A stretch of DNA of 64,000 bases from Xiphias gladius (lineage: Eukaryota > Chordata > Actinopteri > Istiophoriformes > Xiphiidae), in NCBI RefSeq assembly GCF_016859285.1, contig NC_053416.1, positions 18,356,210 to 18,420,209 on the forward strand. The letters are read 5' to 3'. The number at the start of each line of letters is the position of its first letter. The first letter of the stretch is position 1. This document shows positions 24,901 to 35,603 of this stretch, in pieces. The position numbers and the translations under genes are program-made. The notes below the pieces were generated by a model, which made no database searches, was not told the DNA's origin, and saw nothing but the letters and a program-made list of their open reading frames with translations.

Positions 24901-26689
24901 GTATTGTTCTCCCTCTCCTGGAGGTGGGCCTCCCACAGATATTAATTTTAGGAATTGCAGTTCACGGTCAGATTTTCCAAAGGATACAACAAAGGAATGT
25001 TAGGGTCAGGTTTGGGGCAGGCATTCAGTGGATACCAAATGTTTCTATGCTGTATGTCAGCAGGTGTGCATGCTTTAAACATTGTGAATATGCAGAAGTT
25101 GGCATGTCTGGCCAACAATTTCCATTCAAGATACCCATGAGACAAAAAATTATTTCATAGTAATTAGTAATACAAACATAAAATTATGCCTAACTTTCTT
25201 AAGATGTGAGGATGCAGAGGTGGCCAGATATATTTCCCATGACTCTCTGACAGTTTGTCAACTTAAAATGAAATGTGCTTCATAAATAGAGGAGATACAG
25301 AGGATTTTTTTTCACTCAATTTAACCACTGAAATGGGACAAGAACATTTACACTTGCTTTAGTTTGACTTGTGTGTGGTTGCTTATCACATATAATGTCT
25401 TATAGCTTAAGGCTGGCTTACACAATATTATGAAACTTCGAAAACACATACATGTGTTTAGCATACACATCAACCTTTCATGGCAGATAACAATGACACA
25501 ATACGACTGGCTCTGAACTTTACTAGACTCCTTTGGTCTGAATCTTTCATTTCATTTTCCTCAGGCCTCATACCTTTAATGTTAATCTCTGATGGTATTC
25601 AGTTGTACAATAGCTGCTGTGCTGATAGTGTGAACCTCTCCAATGTCTGCAACATCCAAATTTGTGTAATGATCTTGTTATGCTCAGTCTTTTTTCTACT
25701 GAAGAAAGAAAGGAATAAATGTGTACTGATACATATTGGACTTTCCAAGCAACCAAACAGTGTTTTCTCTTATTACTCAAAAGCACAGCAAACATTGTTT
25801 TCAAGGATCTATCTCTCAGCACTCATGAGTTACATTTTTTATTTGCATCCCAGGAATCACTTTTAATGCAGAGAAACCTCATCCAAAAGACTTCTTTGCT
25901 TCCAAAACATAGAAACCCTGCTGTCCCTGGGGTTACATAATCTAAGAGGCAATCCTAAAGGATGTGAAAAAATATTTTAGGAGATACCTTGGCTTGAGAT
26001 ACCTTAAGGGCTCTGGGATGGAGATTTAAGTAGAATACAACGTAATTCTGTGAACTGACCTGAGGTTTGTTTGTGACAGCAGCAAGAGTCTGAAATAACT
26101 GACTCCCACCGTGCTTGAGTGCTTAATGTGGGATTTGACTGAGTACCAGGGAGCTTCAGTGAAATCTGCAGGTTTTAAAGATGCAGCTGCAGTTACAACC
26201 AGCGAGGAGACTAACTTAACAGTGAGACTTGGCTCCAGGCCCTTTGACTAACCTCTGCTGGGCCGACTCCATTCGGATTGTCTTCCTTATATGGCATGCC
26301 CCACCACTCTGTCCCAGGGCGAGCTGCTCTGGTACCACAGCTGGCTCCCTACCACTGATGTGCCAGTAATGGATATGGTGGAAAAATACCAAGTTTATCC
26401 TCTTGGACTGTTTGAGTTAAAGCTCATACAAAAACCAAAATACACACTGACTCATACACAGGCAAAAAAAATAAAAAAATAAAAAAAATCTCCAAGTGAC
26501 TCATTGTTTTGCTTTTCCCTCCTTGAAAGAGGCAGTGAACTGGTGGATCGGATCTTGTGCTTTACTGTATAAGCAAGGATAACACACACTCACACACACA
26601 TTAAATCCAGTGAGTGTGCAGCACTAAACATGAAAAGACGACAAAGAGCATCATGGCATTCAGGATCTTACCCTGCCTTGGTACCTCAT
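14090..26689 (-). CDS. myo1c: unconventional myosin-Ic (class I myosin motor)
   Basis: 32 coding exons, 1045 aa: 26689-26672, 23797-23639, 23539-23424, 22777-22579, 22364-22284, 22099-21920, 21819-21721, 21101-20988, 20889-20818, 20718-20599, 20479-20397, 20236-20131, 20017-19937, 19835-19744, 19612-19518, 19392-19346, 19208-19128, 18834-18729, 17928-17811, 17706-17593, 17422-17346, 17051-16983, 16344-16260, 16154-15995, 15853-15770, 15688-15595, 15484-15429, 15348-15213, 14715-14645, 14566-14469, 14341-14242, 14116-14090. All introns are GT-AG and every phase matches. The motor shows P-loop [12 protein letters not shown], switch [11 protein letters not shown], switch II DIYGFE and Glu at the TEDS site. 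Three IQ motifs follow ([40 protein letters not shown]), then the TH1 tail with the phosphoinositide-binding PH-like region ([18 protein letters not shown]). From the internal ATG at 23764 the product is 1028 aa, the length I recall for the short human isoform. Family role: a slow, tension-sensitive motor linking actin to membranes, in GLUT4 delivery and hair-cell adaptation. [24 protein letters not shown] and GAPVGGHIL favour MYO1C over MYO1H. Confidence 0.95.
14344..14374. repeat. 17-bp tandem duplication next to a MYO1C acceptor
   Basis: GCCACACAGTAGGTCAT (14344-14360) is followed at once by GCCACACAGTAGGT (14361-14374). On the minus strand this is the intron end just before the acceptor of the penultimate MYO1C coding exon (starting 14341). 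Only the copy next to the exon ends in CAG. Confidence 0.9.
16518..16614. repeat. (CA)n microsatellite
   Basis: About 95 bp of CA with a few CAAACA interruptions at the left end, in the MYO1C intron between exons 16983 and 16344. The frames encoding repeated Cys-Val across it are artefacts of the repeat. Confidence 0.95.
18921..18990. repeat. (GA)n polypurine tract
   Basis: About 70 bp of GA with small interruptions, in the MYO1C intron between exons 19128 and 18834. On the transcribed sense strand it reads as a CT-rich polypyrimidine run about 85 nt upstream of the acceptor at 18835. Confidence 0.95.
23798..26671 (-). other. MYO1C intron 1
   Basis: 2.9-kb intron between the six-codon leader exon and the exon carrying [10 protein letters not shown] see no further exon. 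A TA/CA-rich patch lies near 24430-24480. It may hold the promoter of the short isoform that starts at ATG 23764, but I cannot locate one. Confidence 0.4.
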
Positions 26690-29600
26690 CTTGCCCTGGT
26701 GTTGCTGGAAGAATGTTGAACTGGTGGCCCCCCCTCGGGCTGCTGCCCCTCCTCCTGTGTCAGAGAGACTCCTTAACTGTAACTTCTCATCCACCTTTGC
26801 CCATGGGCGACAGATTTAGGTAACTTAATTTCTCCTCCCGTCAGTCACTTTCTCGCAGCCTTGGTCTCTTTTCGCAACGTCTTTCCTCCTCCTCGCCTGG
26901 CTCCCCTGTGAGGACAAGGCACGCACACATAGGGCAAAACAGCAACAGCTCCTCTTGTTTATACCTTCAATTAATCTTCCCTCTGACAGGTCAAAGTAAA
27001 TGTCCGCCTCTCCACAAGTCCTTCTCCTTCCCTCTAAGCTATACAGCATGAAACAAGGGCAGGAACTCCACTCACACGTCACACAACTGAACTAAAAAAA
27101 AAAAAGTCAAGGAAAAGTATGCTGTTGGATAATGCAAAAAAAAAGGAACCAGAGAAACAGAGAGCTGAGAGGGATTGGAAAAATTTGCTAAGAGCCCAAA
27201 ACTATAAACATGTAATCACTCTACAGCTAAAAAAAAAAAAGGGGGAAAAAACAGAAATCACATGATGAGAACTCAGTACATTCTTTCTTTCCTTCCCTCC
27301 CTGTTTAGTTCACTCCCTCGCTTTTCTCCCGCAAGTCGGGACAGATTCACAGGGGATGTGAAGTATGGAAGTGTTTCACCAGCAAGACTGTTTGTCTCTT
27401 CATGACTCTCTTCCAGTGTCGATAAAATGACTTACACCAGCATCAAAATATCACTTTGCAGATATTTAGAAGTCTGTTATTAATCTGATATTAGATTGAG
27501 CTATCATATTACCCAGCTGATCCGTTTTGATGCAACAAATTCTAATATTTAACACAGCAATAATTTAACATAAATATGCTGTTTGCATGGATTATCAGAT
27601 TTCTCTTTTCTTACATTCCCTCCCATTTTAGGTATTTTTGGGAGTGCAGACAAGGCCACATTGTCTCTGTGAGAGAACAGCGTCCTCCTCTGGTTTCCCT
27701 CCCTTCAGCTGTCCTCTCACCCAATTTTCCCCACTCTGTCTCCACGTCTCACCCTCTTTCCCTTGCCAACATCATCAAAAATCCAACATCGAGGAATCTG
27801 AATAATGTTACCCAGATGGAGCAAGTCTCTTGCTCTTTTTCTCAATCTCTGGCTGTCCCAATGGTGCTTAAAGGGAGGAGAAAAAAATCTCCATGCTGCT
27901 CCTTCCCTATCACTCCTGCATGTATGCAGTGTACACAAATAGGGGAGAAGTGAAACCGCCAAATTCATTGAACAATTTAAAAGACTGTGTACCAATTGGT
28001 GTCACTCAAAGCCTCATTTTGCTGCCCTACCCCCTTTACTGTATATGGAAAGCAATCCTGCCAGGTCCGGCCTGTTCCCTCACAACTTTTCTTTCTGAAA
28101 ATTTTGCCTCCATGACTCTGTGGTTTACTCAGTTTCCCCATTGCAATTGTGTGTGCTCTATTCACCGGAATCACTGCAAATGATTAGTCTCTGCAGCTCA
28201 ATTTTGTATAGAGTGCCAAAATCAAACGAAACTCATACAATGAGATGATAGTTGATCATTTAGTTGGCATAGAAAAGTTAACTATAGCAGAATGGTAGGT
28301 ATTGTTGCGCTCCCATATCAAAGCCAAACAGTGCAGTGAGGAAATATTCTGGATAAGACGTTATGTGGCCTGTAGATTACACTTCAGGATGCACTGCATT
28401 TTGGTTACAAATGCTTCTGGAGTAAAGATATGAAATTGTGCCTATTATTGGGACCAATGTTTTTCAAATATTAATACAGTATGCTGAATAAACTAAAATG
28501 AACTTATTAGAGTTCATATTTACAGGAGCAACATGCGTCCATGCTTGACCACTGTCCCTGTCACTGTCATGTGTTCATTTGTGAATTTCACTCCCATGCT
28601 AGGGTTTAGACTCACGCCCTGGTTTCCCTAAAATGGGCTTTGTCTTTAGTCTGATCCGCCACTTGGGATAAATTATTTCACAACACAGGTCCCGGGCTCA
28701 TATGGACTAAAGGTGAGGATCAGTGGAAGTGGCCATAATTTATTCAGAAGACAGCAATTGTCTAAAACATAATTATAAAATAAATAAATAATAAATGTAA
28801 TTTTGAAAAACACTACAGATGTATTCCTCTGACAGGAGAAACCTCTGAAACCGCGAAACCTCTGAAATCTTAATTCTGTTCATAAATTTACAGTTAGTCG
28901 TCTGGGTATTTCTTAAGTCCTATTTTCTCTTTTAGAGTCAACAGAAAAGTCAACTAGAAATTTATTTGAGTCATAATCATACACAGGTGTCTCAGACACC
29001 ATATATAGCAGATAGATTGCTGGCAGCATTTTTGACTTAGTTTTGAAGGGCATCCAAGACATCCCCATGTGCAACCACATGCATGTGGAAAACATGAGGG
29101 TACTCTCCTAAGACATCTGGTTTCTCTGCATACATTACACATAACAGCATCTGGCTAAAACCTCATTGCCAGCAAAACTGAAAAAGGACACTAAAGTCAT
29201 TCAGAAAGAAACTACAGTCTCACTATAAAGTCCATCTTCATTACCTAAGCTTCGTTATTTTCCAACTGCGTTTTTTTAAAATCAGCGTTCCTATCTTTGT
29301 TTAGCAGTTCCTGTAAGAAGGATTTCCTTCCTAGCTGTTTCCTGATGTTCAGGATCTTCCTTCATGAGCATTTACTCGCGCTCGATTCTTCTCTGAACTA
29401 TACCTTTCTAAAAATGTTTTTCTTTTTTTAGTGTAGCTTGATTGAAGCATCTCAAAAGCCAGTCAAGCATGTCTTTCCCCTCTTTTAAGGGTTTATTTTT
29501 TGCAGATACAGCCCTCTTCCTGTTTTCAATTTCAGATAATTACATTAAAAACTCAAAAACTAATTCCGAGCATCTGAGATATATTGGAAGAAATCCAGAG

Positions 29601-30984
29601 TGCCTGGCATAACCTTTCTGTCATAAACTGACTGCCTGTGTGCACAGAGCTTGAGCCATAATACTGGTTTTTCCTCATTTTGTATTTAAATTGCTAAGGT
29701 TTTCCGATTCATTCTAACAATGAATCACAGAAGAGTGATGACTTATTTGGGTGGGGTGGAAAATGGGTTGTTTCTCTTCTTTCTCCTTCTTGCCCTCTCT
29801 CTCTGTCACACAGACTCACATCACATGCACAGAGGCAAATTACAGTATGTCACAGAATAAATTAGATAATACTTTACACTTATCTGTTCGTCTAAATCTC
29901 ACCATGCTATCCTTTACATCTTCAAATGGTCTATTTCTGTCTTCTTTCCTTCCCATCTTTGACTTGTTATGTTGCATTATTCATGCTTCAGTGTAGATCT
30001 GTTATGAAGTTTGTTATGAAGTTAACTATAAATGAGAAATATATCTGAATGTTGTTTAGCTCACCAAACCTAGCTTTCCCTACTGCTCATTATGTCCTCG
30101 GTAGATACGCCATTTCCCACCTATTTTCCATCTGTGCTGAGCTCCTTCAGTGCCCATCTGCTGCCCCTTTCACCCCTTTCTCATTTCTACTGCCTCTCAT
30201 CCCCTAGATCCCCATTACACCACATAGGCTACTACATAAATTGATCAGGTGTAAAACTAATCCCTGTGAATCAACAATCTGTTGAAACACATTTGAAGGA
30301 ATTTAGAAAAAAAAACAAAAACAGAACAAATATTTACTGTGGATGTGGTAATCGTAAGTCTGTGTTCATTCAACATGAAAATGAGTCATTCCTCTTGATG
30401 TTCTGAAGTCTTAGTGCTCTTCCTAGTGGTAATAATATCAATTACACTGAGCTGGCTCCTATTACTCTGCTTTTGCGAGACGGATGGACTGTAATTAAAT
30501 TTTATTCCCAGAAGATAAAATCCCAATGAGTTTGATGACTGCTTTACTTTTCATCTAGCATCACAAACACATGGAAATTCTCTTGACAAAGTTTCTAACA
30601 GGATAACTGTAACAATAAGGACATGGCTCATATCTGTATGCAGGATTTTCCCCATAAAAGTATTTTGCACTGTGACAATTCTACTTTGATTTAAGCAGAG
30701 GAACTCAACATTTCTTCCACCACCTTCAAGCACAAAAGCTTTCATTCATTTAACTGAAACACAGTACAAGCATCACAAGAAAATTGTATGTATCTTGCAC
30801 ATCAAAATAATGAATAAATAAATAAATATATATATATATGTACACACACACTAACACACACACATACAAAAACACATACATGCAGTACATAAAAAATACG
30901 CCTACCTGATCTTACCTAATAATCAGAGCACATGTACAACTTCAGTGAAAGTGAACAGAAAACAGTTTCTCCCATGTCCTTCTC
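26690..30984. other. MYO1C 5' flank, no further gene recognised
   Basis: The leader ATG at 26689 has a good Kozak context (A at -3, in GCAAGATGA). The adjoining minus-strand sequence to about 26770 is GC-rich and likely 5' UTR. The rest is AT-rich with scattered frames lacking splice context. I searched for a second upstream leader encoding the nuclear-myosin-1 type N-terminus and did not find one. Confidence 0.35.
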
Positions 30985-31005
30985 CAGCAGCAGCAGCAGC
31001 AGCAG
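30985..31005. repeat. (CAG)7 trinucleotide repeat
   Basis: Seven CAG units flanked by CTTCTC and ACTGGTGG, in non-coding DNA between MYO1C and ARHGAP35. No open frame of interest runs through it. Confidence 0.9.
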
Positions 31006-31344
31006 ACTGGTGGTGACACCACTTTCGGTTACTTGTTCAGCTGAAGGTGAAGCTCCTTAACTACACAATCCGTTGCCAGGCTGAATTTCTTTTTCCAGCA
31101 GCCTAGTCCAAAGGCACTCCCACTCGGAGCCGCTGAATCCAAACTTGTGCTTGAAATCTTTCCAGAAACGTAAAAAATGTGACCACATTAAACCTCCGTT
31201 GCAAGGGTGAGAGAAGATTTCAGGCAGACTATGGCCCTATAGATCCGCTAGGAGGCGACAACGCTAAAGTTAATGATCTGCCAAAACTAATCAGATATGA
31301 TGCTGATGACTGACGCCTGGCTCTGTAACAGGTGGAAGAGGTGA

Positions 31345-31610
31345 ATGGCAGTACACGATGAACACCGTAAATTTATGAGTTTATCAGACTATAGGGATGT
31401 ACTTTACGTGGCTGCCTCCACTACACTTCGCTGTATAGATGTTTTGGGATACAATTCCTATATAAGTGGTATTCCTTTAATTGCTTTGGAACTTAGGGAT
31501 ACTCTCATGGGTCTTGTCTGTGCTGCAGTCTCACTTTTCTCTGTCTGTTTACTTATGAGTTTACAAAGAACTTTATCGGTTTCTTCTTTGTGATGATATC
31601 ATACGACAAA
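31345..31610 (+). mobile_element. short decayed LINE C-terminal fragment
   Basis: The translation from about 31381 contains DYRDVLYVAASTTLRCID, matching the DYGD.LY..A...L..LD motif found after the reverse transcriptase domain in teleost LINEs (compare the copy at 6.8 kb). The similarity fades after about 25 residues through frameshifts. No poly(A) tail or target-site duplication is obvious, so the boundaries are guesses. Confidence 0.42.
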
Positions 31611-32559
31611 ATTTAGTTGTGATGTAAGATTTCTAATGTTTTTTTTTTTAAAATACAGAAAATTTATAAAAATATAAAAAATATAAAAGTATTTAAAAAT
31701 ACAGGCCTTGGGTTACCGTACATAACAACACTAGACCTAGTATATTTTGTCTACCATAGCGGATGCTCAGTAGCTATACGGTTGTTCCAAGGCGTAACGT
31801 TACAGCTAGCCACCTAGCTTAACTGGATATGTTACTGTTAACGACATAAACGTTAATGGTAAGCTACCTAACGTTTCTCGTAAACCTTATAAGTTTTCAG
31901 TAGCTAACAGCTAATTATCAGAGCAAAGTTCAAGCCTTGCCTTTTTTTTTTTTTTTTTTACACAAACCTTTAAAACAATCGATTTCCTTTATTAACTAAA
32001 TAATCTGGCGTAACTAATATTAGTATGAGATAAAATGATACACTAGCTAGTAGTTATTGCAAAATAGCCGGTATTTTACGTCAAGCAATAACGTTATATC
32101 ACAATGATAACTACAAATCACATTAAAATCTTCACGGAAAGTTTGTTTTACCCCATGAAAACATTGTGTAGTCTGGAAAATCTACCGTTAGCTACAAGTT
32201 TGAGTCATAATTGTAAATAAATTAGAATAAAATAAAATAAATAAATAAACTGACAGGTAAGACGGAGGACATGCTGGTGTGGAGCAGTCGATGCCATTCA
32301 CAGATCAAGCAGCACGTAAGCTAATGTTAAGCGACTCCTGGACATTTTTTTAAGGCGATGCAACCGTTGTTTTTTTTTTTTTTTTTAAATCATGTGTAAT
32401 GGAAAACAATTTATCTCCATAACGAATGGCTCCTCTCCGGTGAGTAATGTACAAACTTGTGATAATACTTTTGCAATATGAACTGAACGTTGACAAATCG
32501 ATTACTTTCGAGTAACGAGCCCCGCATAGGCATCAGTATACTGGTGAGCTAGCAGCACA

Positions 32560-32720
32560 GGACCGACCTGCTGCAGTTGTGTGAGGGCGCCGCTGGGTGA
32601 GTCCCTCTCTCCGCTGCTTCTGTCTCCACAGCTCCCTTTTCCCAAAGAAAAGAAGAGGAGAACTAGGTCCGGGGAGGAGGGCCGCCGCCATTATCGGAAA
32701 GCTGGCAGAAATACCACCTC
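32560..32720 (+). promoter_or_regulatory. GC-rich probable ARHGAP35 promoter/first exon
   Basis: A local GC-rich, CpG-containing stretch stands out in AT-rich surroundings (GAGGGCGCCGCTGGGTGAG, GAGGGCCGCCGCCATTATC). The second phrase resembles a YY1 site (GCCGCCATTAT). It lies 2.9 kb upstream of the acceptor at 35407 of the ARHGAP35 start exon. A further CpG-rich patch with a strong donor (GATG then GTATGT at 33254) could be the end of a first exon. The exact start and first exon cannot be fixed from sequence. Confidence 0.4.
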
Positions 32721-34270
32721 CACACGCAATCTGCTCATAAATTGATCAGGACATGAACAATTTCTGTTGCAGTAGAAGCATATTTCAGACGAAGCTCCAC
32801 GGCGATTGCAACGAACTCACCGTTGTCTCGTGTGCGCGATTGGCCCAGCGTTATGTGGGCACAACAATGGACAGAATAATTATTGAAAAAGCAACGTGGT
32901 GAACCGAGAAGAAGACGGCTAGGAAGATTTCCATACGCCCGAATTTCTCAAGAGGAAAAACTCTTGCAAGAAACAAAATTGGATTGCTCTATTATTTGGG
33001 ATATTCATTTCCTCCTTCCCCGTGTTTAATTGCAACGAAAACAATAATAGTAAATAAGAGAATCCAGACACGGGTAATTGATATTTAAATCAAATTACCC
33101 CAATCGTACAAGTTGTAGTATTATCAGTATTATCTGTGAATTGAGACGACCCAGAGTGTATTCTGCAGCTTTATGCCTGTGCACATCAGGCGGCGAGGGC
33201 TGCGGCAAGCACTGGCCTGACAGATGCAAGAGGAGAAAGGGAGAAATGCGATGGTATGTACCCTACATGCTCTCTCCTCTTCTTTATGGGCGATTTCCTA
33301 GTCAAGCTGTCGAGTGCTACACCCTAGACACCTGGGTAAACAAATTCCCTTTTAACATTGTCTGTCGGTGTGGAAAAGGTAGGCTATCCCTGATTTCGGC
33401 TCTAATTTCATTATGTAGACAGCAGGCCTGGCGTGGTCAGCCCCTCTCTGTGCACCCTAAAGCCCATGTTAACTGTTAATCCTTTGCAACGTATAACGTT
33501 ACAAAATCTTATCTGAGTAAGTAGGTTATATAAATGAAATTGCTCGAAGGTTCGTTTTAGCAAACTGCGTTTTGATGTTGCTAGATAGGGCAGTTTGGTT
33601 GTTTTTATTTGCTAAGAACTTGTCTGTTCGTTTGGATATCAGGCCTGACTCAGCTGAGCGGTGTGGACTGCCGGTTGCTTTTGACCCTGCCAGAGTTGTT
33701 TGTTTCTAATGTGTGATCACTTCATGTGATAGGTTATTGGTTTCATCATGAGCCTGTGATTCCACATTTTGTTAGATGTTTGACTCCAGTGAGTCATATT
33801 GCACATAAATGAAATTCTATTTGTTAATTTTCGCCCTTCTATTGGAATTATGAGCTGGCTATTGTATCTGATGTGCATCACTACTATAATAATGGAAGCG
33901 TTAATCAATGCTGTAATAATGTAAATTTCAATATGAAGTGTCTTAACAGGGTGAGCAAATTCAGTTTCCTTTGGCATAGAGCACATGTGTCTGACTTTGT
34001 TGATAGTTTTTTTTTATTAATTCACTGTTTTGTCTTTTGAGATGGTGCTGATAGCCGTTGTTCCATTTAGGTGGAAAAGGTGTCAAGTAAAAAATAAAAA
34101 ATGGTGACTGAGGTGGTAACAGTCATATTTTATGCCTGTCACCCTACTCACTGATCAGCTGACATGGTCATTTAAAGAGCACCACTCCCAACATGTTTTC
34201 TCGTTGGATTAATGTAATTATTTAGATACTGGTTCAATGATAAATTAATTTATTTTCAGACAGTGGACCG

Positions 34271-34582
34271 GAGCTGAAATGAGTATGAATGAAAAACTAA
34301 TATGCAAAATGTTTGATCGTTAAAGTAATGTTTAAAATGAAGAAAATTTTAAGCAAAAATACCAGAAAATGCACTTGTTTAGTATTTGCTGGTTTACTTT
34401 TCTAGTAATAGTAAAGTGTATTCCCTTGGGTTTTGGGTTTTTTCAGACAGAGAAGCAATTTGAAGATGTCACCTTGGGCTCAGAGTAAATGTGATGGGCA
34501 TTTTTGACATTTTTATACTAAATGATTGGAAAAAATACTCAGCAGATGATAAATTCAACAAGGAGAATAATAGTTGCAGCCC
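34271..34582 (-). mobile_element. hAT-like MITE (non-autonomous DNA transposon)
   Basis: The ends are GAGCTGAAAT on the left and, reversed, GGGCTGCAAC on the right, i.e. imperfect terminal inverted repeats. Internal phrases such as GTATAAAAATGTCAAAAAT and AAGGTGACATCTTCAAATTG (minus strand) match a very common teleost MITE I recognise. The flanks TGGACCGG (34264-34271) and TGGAGCGG (34583-34590) match 7 of 8, as an aged 8-bp hAT target duplication would. It lies in the presumed ARHGAP35 5' UTR intron. A related copy lies at 45113. Confidence 0.6.
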
Positions 34583-35407
34583 TGGAGCGGACAATAAATC
34601 TGCCTGACAATTTAATGAAATTTGCAAACATCAGTGTGCTTCCTCGTTTGAAATTGAGTTTACTGTATTTTGGCCATTACTTGTACAACAAAAATCTATG
34701 ACCCCTCTCAGGAGATATTGTGACTGGTTGCTATTACTGGTCCTGTACAACTGTCTTCATTGTGCTTTTGCTGGTGGCTAGATATGATGGAAAAAATGAC
34801 TTGATTTGTACAGTAATAATATTAATGCTGTGACTTTACCCATTACAGTTAATTGGTTTTGACAAATGATCGGACTTGGTACACTATCAAGGCCATAGTC
34901 ATGATCATGGACAGTAATTAGAGCCTAATAACCAGTTGCACTCAGAGTCAAAGAGCCAACACTAGTTGCTCTTAAACATTACACCCTGCCCTGACTATTG
35001 AGAGGGTCCATTTCTTCAATATAATTTGGTATGCAAAGGAAATGTGCACAAATGGTATAAAATGTGCCTCTTATCACTCTCATCTTCCTTTATTATTAGA
35101 GATCACTCATTTATTCCGAACAAGAGAAATATAAAAACGGCTATGTTGAACAGTTTTTAAGAAAAAGTACTGGCAACAACACTAGTCCTTTACCACATCA
35201 AGTAGCATGTTTTGACAATGATATGTTTTTATTTTTATCATAGTTGCCTAATTTCTCATAGAGATAAGAGTGTGCCATTTGTTCCATTGGTTGTTTTTAC
35301 AAATTTTGTCTTCTTTCCCTTTTTTATTGCAAATATATTTTTGTTGATTGCCCAGTTTGTCTGATTGATTGTTTGTTTGTTTTTTTTGTTTTTGTTTTTT
35401 TTGACAG

Positions 35408-35599
35408 GATCTGATTCGTATAAGGAATGAATGAAAGAACCCTCTGCTCATATCACTGCACTGCTATTTATTAAAATCGAAGCCCACCAGAAGAAAGTGA
35501 AATCTGATCTCCCTTGTGGATCAGCAACTTTATGGACAAACATACAAGTGAACTCCTTTATACAGTGCCTGTTTATGGCAGGATGAGCGTCGGCAGACT
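35408..35599 (+). other. 5' UTR part of the ARHGAP35 start exon
   Basis: A long T-rich polypyrimidine tract (35360-35402) ends in TTGACAG, giving an acceptor at 35407. The exon then runs uninterrupted through the ATG at 35600, so at least one upstream untranslated exon exists. This leader contains a 23-codon upstream ORF (35532-35603). Confidence 0.6.
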
Positions 35600-35603
35600 A
35601 TGA
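35532..35603 (+). other. upstream ORF overlapping the ARHGAP35 start codon
   Basis: ATG at 35532 opens 23 codons ([16 protein letters not shown]...) and stops at TGA 35601-35603, overlapping the first main ATG at 35600 as ATGA. The start context is weak at -3 (T) but has G at +4. The geometry would allow termination-reinitiation on the main frame. No evidence of translation is available. Confidence 0.5.

Noticed and set aside
27576-28183. Cluster of 90-125 codon frames on both strands
   Set aside because: Low-complexity Ser/Pro/Phe-rich translations in the MYO1C 5' flank; no exon boundaries fit.
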